The notes below the pieces were generated by a model, which was given only the letters and a program-made list of their open reading frames with translations, had not been told where the DNA came from and did no database searches. From contig NZ_AP017558.1 of NCBI RefSeq assembly GCF_002355635.1, positions 1,984,001 to 2,048,000 of the forward strand: a DNA stretch of 64,000 nt, read 5' to 3'. This document shows, one piece after another, positions 34,442 to 42,253 of the stretch. A program made the translations under genes and the position numbers. Numbering within the stretch: the stretch's first letter is position 1; each line of letters begins with the position of its first letter. Source of the DNA: Halopenitus persicus (GTDB lineage Archaea > Halobacteriota > Halobacteria > Halobacteriales > Haloferacaceae).

Positions 34442-37246
34442 TTACGCTCGTCGGAGCGACCGAACCGTTTCGCCGGCCGCCTCGAGCGCGTCGTCGAGCG
34501 CGTCGACGTCGGGGCCGCCGCCTTGCGCGAAGTCCGGCGGGCCGCCCCCGCCGCCGCCGACCTTCCCCGCCAGCCGGCTCACGATCTCGCCGGCGTTGAC
34601 GTCCACGTCGTCCGGGACGCCGACGACGAACTGGGCGGACCCGTCGTGTCCGGATCCCAACACCGCGACCGTTCCCTCCTCGACCATCGCGTTCGCGGTG
34701 GCGCGGAGCTCCTCCGCGTCCGCGTCGAGCCGCTGGACGACGACCGTCACCCCGTCGAGGTCGATCTCCTCGGCGTCGGCGCCCCCCGAAGCGCGGGCGG
34801 CCGCGAGCTCGTCCGTGAGCCGATCGATCTCCTTGCCCCGTTCCTTCCACTCCTCGAAGAACCGCTCGGCCGTCTCCGGCACGTCGAGCGGGTCGACGTC
34901 GAGAACGTCGGCGGCGTCGTCGAGGGCGTCCTCCGTGCGCTGGGTCGCCTCCAGGGCGGCGGTTCCGGCCGCGAAGACGATCCGCTCGACGCCGTCCTGC
35001 ACCGGCTCCGTCTTGAGGACCTTTATCGCCCCGATATCGCCGGTTCGTCCGACGTGCGTTCCGCCGCAGGCCTGCACGTCGACGTCGCCGACGTGGATCA
35101 ACCGCACGTTCGTGCCCGGCGGGATGCCGCCCTGGTAGAGGTCGAAGCCGTGCTCGGCCTCCGCCTCGTGGCGGTGGGGCCACTCCTGGTCGACCGGGAT
35201 GTTCTCCATGACGAGCTCGTTGGCGACGCGCTCGATCGCCTTCACCTCCTCGCGGGAAACCCGCTCGTAGTGGCGGACGTCGAGCCGGGAGGAGTCGAGC
35301 CCCTTCTGGGCACCGGCCTGTCGGACGTGGTCGCCGAGCACCTCGCGGGCGGCGTGGCCGATGAGGTGGGTCGCCGTGTGGTGCCGCATCAGGCGCCGCC
35401 GCCGATCGCCGTCGACCTGTCCCCGAACGAACTCGCCCTTCCCGGGATCCCCGTCCGTCCGGTGGAGTACGACGTCGTCGACCGCCTGCACGTCGGTGAC
35501 CTCGACGGTCGTCTCGCCGGCCGTCAGGGTGCCGTGGTCGGCGGGCTGGCCGCCGCCCTCGGGATAGAACATCGTCTGGTCGAGGACGACGTCGTAGGCG
35601 TCACCGTCCTCCGGCCCATCGTCGTCGTCCGCCTCCACCTCGAGGACGTCGAGGACGACCGCCTCGAACTCCAGTCGGTCCTGGTCGTCGTAATACAGCT
35701 TCTCCGTTTCGGGCAGGTCCGCGATCCGGTCGTCGCGTTCGGCCGTTTCCTCGTCGACCGTCTCCTCGTGCCTGTCGGCCACGAGCCCGTAGAAGTCGTC
35801 GGGGACGTCGACGGTCGCACCGCGATCCGCCGCGATCTCGGCGACCATGTCCGGTTGGATACCGTGGGAGTCGTACAGCTCGATGAGCGTCTCCGTGGGG
35901 ATCGGGTCGCCGGTGCCGGCGTACTCGTCGGCAAGGGATTCGACCTTCCGGGCGCCGCGCTCGAGCGTCTTCCGGTACTTCCGCTCCTCGGTCCGGACGA
36001 TGTCGCGGATCGTGTCGCGGTTCTCGTAGCCGAGGCGTTCGGCCTGCATATCGACCAGCTCGTCGAGCGGGGCGTCGACCCCCACCGTGTCCACGAGCCG
36101 CTTGGTCCGACGGAGCACCATCCGGGCGAGGTAGCCGGTGCCGACGTTCGAGGGAACGATCCCGTCGCCGAACATGTACGCGAGCGTCCGGGAGTGGTCG
36201 GCGATCGCGTAGATGTCCTCGAGCGGCTCGAGGAGGTCGACCAGCTCGTCGACGTCGACGTCGAGCTTCTCGGCGATGTCGCCGCGTGCGGCCTCCATGT
36301 CGTCGACGTCGTCGATGTCGAGCCGGCCGGCGAGCTTCGCCGCCCGGTTGACGATCGCCCGCTCCTCGTCGGTGTAATCGATCCCGGCGTGCTCCTTCAG
36401 GAACTCGATGGCGTCGGGGTAGATCGCCTCGTAGACCGTGGCCGTTCCCTGGCTCATCCAGGTCCAGCGCTCGAGGCCGTACCCCGTGTCCACGATGTAG
36501 GTGTCCATGTAGGAGTAGGTGTTCCCGTCCTTGAGCTCGTAGTCGCCGTCGGGGTCCTGCTCCATACACATGAAGACGAGCGTGGCGAGCTCGGCACCCT
36601 TATAAATGACCTCGATCGCCGGGCCGGCGTTGCCGCCGCCGACCCAGGGGTCCTCGATGTAGGTGATCTCGTCGAGGTTCGCCCCCATCGAGTCGAAGAA
36701 CTCGTCGCAGTACTGGACCGTCTCGTCCTTCCAATAGACCTCGCCCTCGTAGGCGTACTCCTCGTCGGCGTCCTCCCGGACGTTGAACGCGTGGTGGGCC
36801 ATCATCTCGAAGGCCATCGTGTGCCGGCCCGTCTTGCCGACGTTGTCGATGTCCTGCATCCGGATGCAGGGCTGGGAGATCGCGAGCGGGTTCGCCGGCG
36901 GCGGCGTTTGTCCGGAGGTCACCAGGGGCTGGAAGTCGTATATCGACGCCTGCGTCAACAGGACGTCGTCGCGCCAGCGGTTCGCCGCGACCGGATACGG
37001 GTCGATCCGCTCGTGGTCGTGGCCCTCGAAGAAGGAGAGGAACGCCTCCCGCATCTCCTCGAGCGTATACGCCTCGTCGAACCCGGGATCGTCGATGAAG
37101 CTGTAGTCCGCACACGGCGGCTCCCCACAGGTGGTCCGGTCCGGGTCGCGCGTCCAGAAGTGGACGCCGCAGGAGGAACACTCCCGACGATGAAAGCCCT
37201 CCTCCTCGAAGTAATCGAGGCGATATTCGGCTTCGAGCGTGCTCAT
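34442..37246 (-). CDS. alaS: Alanyl-tRNA synthetase (archaeal type)
   Basis: Class II synthetase of 934 residues. Like archaeal AlaRS it has an extra N-terminal zinc-binding segment ([23 protein letters not shown], about 19-41). The catalytic core follows (about 60-330). The editing domain contains [11 protein letters not shown] (about 612) and the [13 protein letters not shown] motif (about 736), whose His and Cys residues bind the editing zinc. The C-terminal dimerisation domain ends with the Gly-rich [18 protein letters not shown]. All parts are present. An acidic insertion ([10 protein letters not shown]-like) lies in the middle. Confidence 0.95.
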   Translation of the reverse strand: MSTLEAEYRLDYFEEEGFHRRECSSCGVHFWTRDPDRTTCGEPPCADYSFIDDPGFDEAYTLEEMREAFLSFFEGHDHERIDPYPVAANRWRDDVLLTQASIYDFQPLVTSGQTPPPANPLAISQPCIRMQDIDNVGKTGRHTMAFEMMAHHAFNVREDADEEYAYEGEVYWKDETVQYCDEFFDSMGANLDEITYIEDPWVGGGNAGPAIEVIYKGAELATLVFMCMEQDPDGDYELKDGNTYSYMDTYIVDTGYGLERWTWMSQGTATVYEAIYPDAIEFLKEHAGIDYTDEERAIVNRAAKLAGRLDIDDVDDMEAARGDIAEKLDVDVDELVDLLEPLEDIYAIADHSRTLAYMFGDGIVPSNVGTGYLARMVLRRTKRLVDTVGVDAPLDELVDMQAERLGYENRDTIRDIVRTEERKYRKTLERGARKVESLADEYAGTGDPIPTETLIELYDSHGIQPDMVAEIAADRGATVDVPDDFYGLVADRHEETVDEETAERDDRIADLPETEKLYYDDQDRLEFEAVVLDVLEVEADDDDGPEDGDAYDVVLDQTMFYPEGGGQPADHGTLTAGETTVEVTDVQAVDDVVLHRTDGDPGKGEFVRGQVDGDRRRRLMRHHTATHLIGHAAREVLGDHVRQAGAQKGLDSSRLDVRHYERVSREEVKAIERVANELVMENIPVDQEWPHRHEAEAEHGFDLYQGGIPPGTNVRLIHVGDVDVQACGGTHVGRTGDIGAIKVLKTEPVQDGVERIVFAAGTAALEATQRTEDALDDAADVLDVDPLDVPETAERFFEEWKERGKEIDRLTDELAAARASGGADAEEIDLDGVTVVVQRLDADAEELRATANAMVEEGTVAVLGSGHDGSAQFVVGVPDDVDVNAGEIVSRLAGKVGGGGGGPPDFAQGGGPDVDALDDALEAAGETVRSLRRA

Positions 37247-37362
37247 TACCGTTGTGTGGCTGGCGTTCGGCCAAAAGGGTTCCGGGGTCGAACAGCCGGA
37301 GGCGAACGGGGTCCGATCGTGGGCCCCCGAGCCGAAAGCCGGACGCCGTCATACGTCGACCG

Positions 37363-37410
37363 CGCCGGGGGACGGTCGTCAAAACGCGCCGGGGGACGGT
37401 CGTCAAAACG
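37363..37410. repeat. 24-bp perfect direct repeat at the BKACE stop codon
   Basis: CGCCGGGGGACGGTCGTCAA plus AACG occurs at 37363-37386 and 37387-37410. The second copy contains the minus-strand BKACE stop codon, so the first is a duplicate of the gene's 3' end. Confidence 0.9.
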
Positions 37411-38338
37411 CGACGTTCGAGGCGCCTTTCAGGCCGAGGAACTCCCGAACCTCGTCGGGGGATGCGATCTCGCGGCCGGTGATCTCGCGGGTCTGGTGGA
37501 CCATCTTCTCGACGAGGTCCGCGTTCCGTTCCGCCAGTTCGCCCTTCCGGAGGTAGAGGTTGTCCTCCATCCCGACCCGAGCGTGGCCGCCCGCCGAGAT
37601 CGCCTGGGTCGTGAGCGGGAACTGCATCCGGCCCGCCCCGACCACCGAGAAGGAGTACCGGTCCCCGAACAGTCGCTCCGCGGTCCGGATCATGTGGGTG
37701 AGGTGTTCGGGATCGGCGCCGATCCCGCCGTGGATCCCCATCACGAACTGGAGGTGCAGCGGCGGGTCGAGGATCCCCCGGTCGAGGAAGTGTTTCGCGT
37801 TGTGGAGATGGCCCACGTCGTAACACTCGAGCTCGGGCATCGTCCCGTGCTCGGCGAACAGCGGGATGATCTGCTCGAGGTCCGCGAAGGTGTTCCGGAA
37901 GACGAACTCGCGGGTGTTCTCGAGGAACGGGCGCTCCCACTCGTACTCGAACTCGTCGTACGCCTCGAGGATCGGGTACAGACCGAAGTTGATCGACCCC
38001 ATATTACAGGAGGCCATCTCCGGCTCGAGCTCGGGTACGACCTGGACCCGTTCCTCGAGGGTCATGTTCGACCCGCCGCCGGTGGTCGGCTGCACGATCA
38101 CGTCACGGCGCTCCCCGATCCGCGTTGCGACCTCGCGGAACAGCTCGAGGTCGGGCGAGGGCTCGCCGGTCTCGGGGTCCCGCACGTGAACGTGGACGAT
38201 GCTCGCCCCGGCGTCGGCGGCAGCGACGGCCTCCTCGACGATCTCGTCGGGCGTGATGGGCAGGTGCGGCGACATCGTCGGGACGTGGATTGATCCCGTG
38301 ACTGCACACGTGATGATCGCCTTCTCGAACGAGCGCAT
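37403..38338 (-). CDS. Beta-keto acid cleavage enzyme (BKACE, DUF849)
   Basis: Zinc-dependent TIM-barrel protein of 311 residues. BKACE enzymes, first known from 3-keto-5-aminohexanoate cleavage in lysine fermentation, transfer an acyl group between a beta-keto acid and acetyl-CoA. Diagnostic segments are MRSFEKAIITCAVTGS, VHVHVRDPETGEPS (metal-binding His residues), QPTTGGGSNMTLEERV, and GGHARVGMEDNLYL near the C-terminus (metal Glu). The start at 38338 has a TATA-like element 27 nt upstream. Substrate remains undetermined from sequence. Confidence 0.9.
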   Translation of the reverse strand: MRSFEKAIITCAVTGSIHVPTMSPHLPITPDEIVEEAVAAADAGASIVHVHVRDPETGEPSPDLELFREVATRIGERRDVIVQPTTGGGSNMTLEERVQVVPELEPEMASCNMGSINFGLYPILEAYDEFEYEWERPFLENTREFVFRNTFADLEQIIPLFAEHGTMPELECYDVGHLHNAKHFLDRGILDPPLHLQFVMGIHGGIGADPEHLTHMIRTAERLFGDRYSFSVVGAGRMQFPLTTQAISAGGHARVGMEDNLYLRKGELAERNADLVEKMVHQTREITGREIASPDEVREFLGLKGASNVAF

Positions 38339-38360
38339 ACCCGACCCACCGAGGCGGGGG

Positions 38361-38370
38361 ATAAAAGCGC
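38361..38370 (-). promoter_or_regulatory. TATA box of the BKACE gene
   Basis: Minus strand GCGCTTTTAT lies about 27 nt before the ATG at 38338, supporting a leaderless start there rather than the longer frame. Confidence 0.5.
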
Positions 38371-38389
38371 TCCCCCCGGTCGGGGACGG

Positions 38390-38435
38390 CGGCGGTCCCG
38401 AAACGGCGGTCCCGAAACGGCGGCGGTCCCGGTTC
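38390..38435. repeat. 14-bp tandem repeat
   Basis: CGGCGGTCCCGAAA is repeated at 38390 and 38404, with a diverged third copy after, between the BKACE and rlmE genes. Confidence 0.8.
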
Positions 38436-38476
38436 CGGATTGACACCGGTCCCGGCCCCGAGACCGCGTGCGGCGG

Positions 38477-39277
38477 TTAGTCGACGCGCTCGGCGAAGCC
38501 GAACCGCGGCTTGACGTCGTCGACGACGATCTCGGCTGTCTCCCCGGTCTCGGCGCCGGGCACGAACAGCGTGTAGCCGTCGACCGTGGCGATCCCGTCG
38601 CCCTCGCCGCCGACGTCCTCGATCTCGACCGCGAGCCGGTCGCCAGCCTCGACGGGCGCGGTCATCCGACCCTTCGCGACGAGGTACACCTCCGAGGAGG
38701 AGTCGCGGGAGGCGGGCGGCGAGACCACGCGGACGTACTCGAACTCCGCCTCGATGTCCTCCTGAAGCGCCTCCAGATCCCGCCCCTGAAACACCTTGAC
38801 GACGAGGTCGCCGCCGGGCGCCAGGAGGTCCAACGCGACCTCGAACGCCTGCCGGGCGAGGTGGACCGAGCGGGCGTGGTCGAGGCCGTACTCGCCGGTC
38901 ATGTTCGGCGCCATGTCCGAGACGACCACGTCGGCGCCGCGCTCGCCGATCGTCTCGCGGAGCCGGTCCCCGGTCTTTTCCTCGGTCATATCGCCGCGGA
39001 TCGTCTCGACGCTCGCGACGTCCCCGTCGCCCCAGTCGTCCGCCTCCGGATCGAGATCCCGGATGCGCTGGAGGTCGACCCCGACCACGGTTCCGCCCGC
39101 CCCGACTCGCTCGGCGGCGATCTGTAGCCAGCCGCCCGGCGCCGCGCCCAGGTCGACGACCGTGTCGTTCCGGTCGAACAGCGAGGCGGTCTCGTCGAGC
39201 TGCCGAAGCTTGTAGGCGGACCGGCTGCGGTAGCCCTCCTGTTTGGATCGATTGTAGTACTCGTCCTTCCCCGTCAT
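38477..39277 (-). CDS. rlmE: 23S rRNA 2'-O-methyltransferase RlmE (FtsJ) with TRAM domain
   Basis: SAM-dependent methyltransferase of 266 residues acting on the ribosomal A-loop uridine. The N-terminal RSRSAYKLRQLDE precedes the SAM motif VVDLGAAPGGWLQ (about 41-53). VVSDMAPNMTG carries the catalytic Asp, and LVVKVFQG the catalytic Lys. Residues 210-266 form a TRAM domain (AGDRLAVEIEDVG, GIATVDGYTLFVPG), an RNA-binding addition typical of haloarchaeal RlmE. A TATA-like TTTTATA on the minus strand at about 39420 could serve it with a leader of roughly 120 nt. Confidence 0.93.
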   Translation of the reverse strand: MTGKDEYYNRSKQEGYRSRSAYKLRQLDETASLFDRNDTVVDLGAAPGGWLQIAAERVGAGGTVVGVDLQRIRDLDPEADDWGDGDVASVETIRGDMTEEKTGDRLRETIGERGADVVVSDMAPNMTGEYGLDHARSVHLARQAFEVALDLLAPGGDLVVKVFQGRDLEALQEDIEAEFEYVRVVSPPASRDSSSEVYLVAKGRMTAPVEAGDRLAVEIEDVGGEGDGIATVDGYTLFVPGAETGETAEIVVDDVKPRFGFAERVD

Positions 39278-39450
39278 GGATTCCTCCCCGGTTCCCGGAG
39301 GTCGCTCCGGGAACCGGTCGCCGACGAACGCGCGTTCATACCGATCCTGACGTCGTCGACCCGGAAAGGCACGTCGGATGGCCGTCGATCCGGCGTCGGC
39401 GCCCTCGTCTCACGGTCGAGTATAAAAGGTGGCCGGCGAACGGCGGGCGA

Positions 39451-40011
39451 TCATCCGCGGTCGGACGCCTCGACGTCGACGACGCCACGCAGCCGATCCG
39501 GCCCCTCGACCGGCTCGATCCGGAACCCGAGGTCGGCGTAGAACTCCCGCAGATCGCTTTCGAAGGCGGCCGTCAGTCGGTCGACGCCACGTGTCGCGGC
39601 CAGGTCGATCGCGGCCCGCACGAGCGCGGACCCGATCCCGGCCTCGCGTCGGTGGCGCGTGACGGCCACGGCGTCGATGTGAAGTCGACGCTCGTTCGCC
39701 AGATGACGGTCAGCGTCCGCCACGTGGCTGACCTCGTCGTCACGATATTCAAGCGAGAGCGCGCCGACGACGGTTCGCGTCCGCTCGCCCTCGGCCGCCG
39801 GGTCGGTCTCCGCCAGGAGCACGCGTCCGTCGTCGATCCCGGACCGAAGAATCTCGGCGTCGACCTCGAGCAGGGCGCCCTCGAGGACGCGGATCACGTC
39901 GACCGCGTCGTCCGCCCCGGCGCGGCGGACCCCGATCCCTGCGGGCAGATCGTTCGGTGGGGACCACGAGCCGCCGTCGGTGACGAGTCGCTCGCTGGTG
40001 GCGTGGGTCAC
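39451..40011 (-). CDS. GNAT-family N-acetyltransferase
   Basis: Protein of 186 residues with a GNAT domain. The acetyl-CoA binding region reads IDAVAVTRHRREAGIGSALVRAAI (motif A, with the R-x-x-G-I-G-S loop), and FYADLGFRIEP is motif B. The start is taken as the GTG at 40011, which overlaps the TGA of the SAMP2-redoxin gene by 4 nt (GTGA) and implies translational coupling. The first 25 residues are not part of the domain. Substrate unknown. Pairing with a ubiquitin-like fusion gene is notable, since lysine acetylation and sampylation could compete. Confidence 0.82.
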   Translation of the reverse strand: MTHATSERLVTDGGSWSPPNDLPAGIGVRRAGADDAVDVIRVLEGALLEVDAEILRSGIDDGRVLLAETDPAAEGERTRTVVGALSLEYRDDEVSHVADADRHLANERRLHIDAVAVTRHRREAGIGSALVRAAIDLAATRGVDRLTAAFESDLREFYADLGFRIEPVEGPDRLRGVVDVEASDRG

Positions 40012-40697
40012 GCGAACTTCGCCGCCTCCTCGAGGATCGCGTCGATCCCGGGTCGGTCGCCGGGGTGGGATCCGGTGTACCGCCAGAGGACCTCGGGCTC
40101 CCGGCGCAGGTCGACGAGGACGACCTCCGGCATCCGGCCGATCAGGTCGACCCGCCGGCCGATCGGCCCGAACCGACGCGACTGGCCGTACTGGCTCGCG
40201 ATCTCGGTCTCCGGATCCGCGATGAAGGGGTATGGAACGTCGTACTCGTCGACCCATTCGGCGGCCCGATCGCGGTTCTCCGGCAGGATCGACACCGCCT
40301 CGACGCCGGCCTCGCGGAGGGCATCGTGGTTCGAGACGACGGTCTTGACCTGGGTGCGACAGTTCCCGCAGAGGTGATCGCGGTGAAACAGCAGGACCGC
40401 GAGGTCCGACTCGAGGCCGGACAGGACGAACGGGTCCGGTCCCGAACCGACGTTCGCGCCCTCGAAGTCGACCGTCTCGGGCGCGTGGACGCGCCCGGAT
40501 CCGCCCTTGATGAGCCGGAGGACCGTCACGCGGTCGGCGTCGACGGCCCGGTCCTCGGGGACCGGCGACCCCTCGACGAGCGCGGCGGCCTCCTGGGGGC
40601 TGTAGCCCACCGACCGGATCAGGTCGGCGTAGGTGTCCTCGGGCTCGCAGGAGAGCTCGCGGGTCCCCTCGCCGACGACCTCGACGGTGACGTGCAT
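40008..40697 (-). CDS. SAMP2-like ubiquitin-fold modifier fused to a peroxiredoxin-like domain
   Basis: Protein of 229 residues. Residues 1-66 match the whole of Haloferax SAMP2 in length and pattern (HVTVEVVGE, TYADLIRSVG, PVPEDRAVDADRV, VLRLIKGG) and end in the Gly65-Gly66 that is normally the free C-terminus used for conjugation and sulfur transfer. The frame continues without stop through a short linker into a thioredoxin-fold AhpC/TSA-like domain (about 85-229) with a CGNC pair at 110-113, as in peroxiredoxin-like-2 proteins. No internal ATG or GTG lies near the junction. It is coupled to the GNAT gene. An rfc small subunit gene lies 1.6 kb away; from memory SAMP2 and rfcA are neighbours in Haloferax. 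Confidence 0.85.
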   Translation of the reverse strand: MHVTVEVVGEGTRELSCEPEDTYADLIRSVGYSPQEAAALVEGSPVPEDRAVDADRVTVLRLIKGGSGRVHAPETVDFEGANVGSGPDPFVLSGLESDLAVLLFHRDHLCGNCRTQVKTVVSNHDALREAGVEAVSILPENRDRAAEWVDEYDVPYPFIADPETEIASQYGQSRRFGPIGRRVDLIGRMPEVVLVDLRREPEVLWRYTGSHPGDRPGIDAILEEAAKFA

Positions 40698-40789
40698 ACC
40701 CGTGCTCGGGCCCGGATCGGGTTGAACCGATCGGTTCGAACGGCGGATCGGGACCCCGCCACTCACTCCGTATGGCCGGGAGGGGAACG

Positions 40790-41146
40790 TCACTCGAGCC
40801 AGTCCGCACCCCATTCGTCCAAAGCGTCGAACACGGGGCAGAGCTCGCTCCCCTTCTCGGTCAGCGTGTAGTAACTGGCGACCGGCGACTCCAGCTCCTT
40901 GCGGTTGTCGATGAAGCCGTCGTCCTCCAAGTCCTCGAGGACGCGGGACAGCGTGTACGAGCTCGCTCCGGTCGAGCGTTTGAGTTCGTTGAAGCGCTTT
41001 TCTCCTTCCCGGAGGTCGTTGAGGACGACGAGCGTCCACTTCGATCCCACCGCTTCGACCGCCCCGACGACGTTACAGACGTCGGCATTGCGCCGTTCGA
41101 CGTCGGACTGCCCCTCCGCGTCAGTTTCCGGTGGTTGGGTCGCCAT
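40790..41146 (-). CDS. HxlR-family transcriptional regulator
   Basis: Winged-helix regulator of 118 residues. It has the HxlR layout: an N-terminal cysteine (Cys24 in DVCNVV), the core VGSKWTLVVLNDLREGEKRFNELKR, recognition helix SYTLSRVLEDLEDDG, and wing VASYYTLTEKGSEL. The cysteine position corresponds to the thiol sensor of HypR/YodB/CatR-type members. It is divergent from the VOC dioxygenase gene, and a perfect palindrome lies between them. It is also 93 nt upstream of the SAMP2-redoxin gene on the same strand. Confidence 0.88.
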   Translation of the reverse strand: MATQPPETDAEGQSDVERRNADVCNVVGAVEAVGSKWTLVVLNDLREGEKRFNELKRSTGASSYTLSRVLEDLEDDGFIDNRKELESPVASYYTLTEKGSELCPVFDALDEWGADWLE

Positions 41147-41170
41147 AACCTGGTCACATAATTATAACCG

Positions 41171-41178
41171 TATCTATA
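41171..41178 (+). promoter_or_regulatory. TATA-like element upstream of the VOC dioxygenase
   Basis: TATCTATA on the plus strand would place the transcript start near 41200. On the opposite strand, the ATTATAA stretch at 41161-41167 may serve the hxlR gene. Confidence 0.4.
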
Positions 41179-41183
41179 AGTAG

Positions 41184-41197
41184 GTTTGGTACCAAAC
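41184..41197. promoter_or_regulatory. Perfect 14-bp palindrome, candidate HxlR operator
   Basis: GTTTGGTACCAAAC is its own reverse complement. It lies between the divergent hxlR and VOC genes, just downstream of the plus-strand TATA, where a bound repressor would block transcription. Confidence 0.6.
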
Positions 41198-41208
41198 TAG
41201 GTAACGTA

Positions 41209-41283
41209 ATGGAACTACGAAACGCGACGCTGCTCGCACTCGAAACCACCGTGACGCTCGATCCACGATGCCCGCGGAGATAG
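41209..41283 (+). CDS. Possible 24-codon leader peptide overlapping the VOC gene start
   Basis: An ATG at 41209, about 10 nt after the predicted transcript start, opens a 24-codon frame (MELRNATLLALETT...) whose stop lies 16 nt inside the VOC dioxygenase gene in another frame. If the transcript is near-leaderless, ribosomes would meet this ATG first and could couple to the downstream start. There is no homology evidence. Confidence 0.25.
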   Translation: MELRNATLLALETTVTLDPRCPRR

Positions 41284-42113
41284 ACGGAGTACCCCCGGAG
41301 ACGCACATCGGACGGACCGCGCTCACGGTGTCGGATCTCACGGGGATGGTCGACTTCTATCGGGACGTCGTCGGGCTCTCCGTGCTCAGTGACTCCGATT
41401 CGACCGCAGTTCTCGGCGTCGAGGGGACTCCGCTACTCGTATTGGAGCACGACCCGGATGCGCTCACCCGACACCGGTCGAGTGCGGGGCTCTTTCACAA
41501 CGCGTTCAGGGTTCCCTCACGCGAGGCGTTGGGCGACGCGTTAACCCGCGTGCAGGAGCGCTGGCAGCTCGGCGGCGCGTCGGACCACGGCGTGAGCGAG
41601 GCGCTATACCTCTCGGACCCGGAGGGCAACGGCATCGAGATCTACCGGGATTACCCACGGGAAGAGTGGCCCCGCAGCGACGACGGGACCGTTCGAATGG
41701 GCACGTATCCCCTCGATCTCGAGCCGGTGGTGGCCGCCGCCGCAGGCGAAGCGGGCCTGCCCGCCGAAACGGACGTGGGACACGTCCACCTCGAGGTGTC
41801 ATCGCTTGCGGAGTTTCAGGACTTCTACGTGGACCGGGTCGGGTTCGAGACGCAAACCTCCATGCCGGCCGCGCGTTTCGTCTCCGCCGGCGGCTACCAC
41901 CACCATCTGGGCGCGAACACGTGGAACCACCGGTCCGGTCCGGTCGCCGGCAGGGGGTTGTCGTGGTTCGAAGTGGTGCTTCCCGACGCGGCGGCGCTGG
42001 AGGCGCTTGCGGACCGGCTCGCGGACGGCGAGTATGCCGTCACCGAGGTGGACGACGGCGTCTCCGTCACGGGACCGGACGGGATCGAGGTCTGGTTCCG
42101 CGTCGGGACGTAG
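41268..42113 (+). CDS. VOC-family ring-cleavage dioxygenase-like protein (CatE type)
   Basis: Protein of 281 residues with two glyoxalase/VOC modules. Module 1 (about 10-128) has the metal-binding pattern HIGRTALTVSDL, HNAFRVPS and GNGIEIYRD. Module 2 (about 165-275) has GHVHLEVSSL, HHHLGANTW and GIEVWFRV. This two-module arrangement matches extradiol catechol-2,3-dioxygenases such as Bacillus CatE, controlled there by an HxlR-type repressor (CatR). Here too an HxlR gene is divergent. Role in detoxifying catechols or quinones is likely but inferred. Confidence 0.85.
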   Translation: MPAEIDGVPPETHIGRTALTVSDLTGMVDFYRDVVGLSVLSDSDSTAVLGVEGTPLLVLEHDPDALTRHRSSAGLFHNAFRVPSREALGDALTRVQERWQLGGASDHGVSEALYLSDPEGNGIEIYRDYPREEWPRSDDGTVRMGTYPLDLEPVVAAAAGEAGLPAETDVGHVHLEVSSLAEFQDFYVDRVGFETQTSMPAARFVSAGGYHHHLGANTWNHRSGPVAGRGLSWFEVVLPDAAALEALADRLADGEYAVTEVDDGVSVTGPDGIEVWFRVGT

Positions 42114-42253
42114 ATTCAGTGCCGTCCCGGCGGTACGTATAAACGATCGACCAGGTCGTGACGGAACGATCGGTCAGGCTGCGACGACCGATCGACGGCC
42201 AGCCGAGCCGGCGTCTCGGTTCGTTTATGACCCTGCCGACGGTGGTCTCTCGT

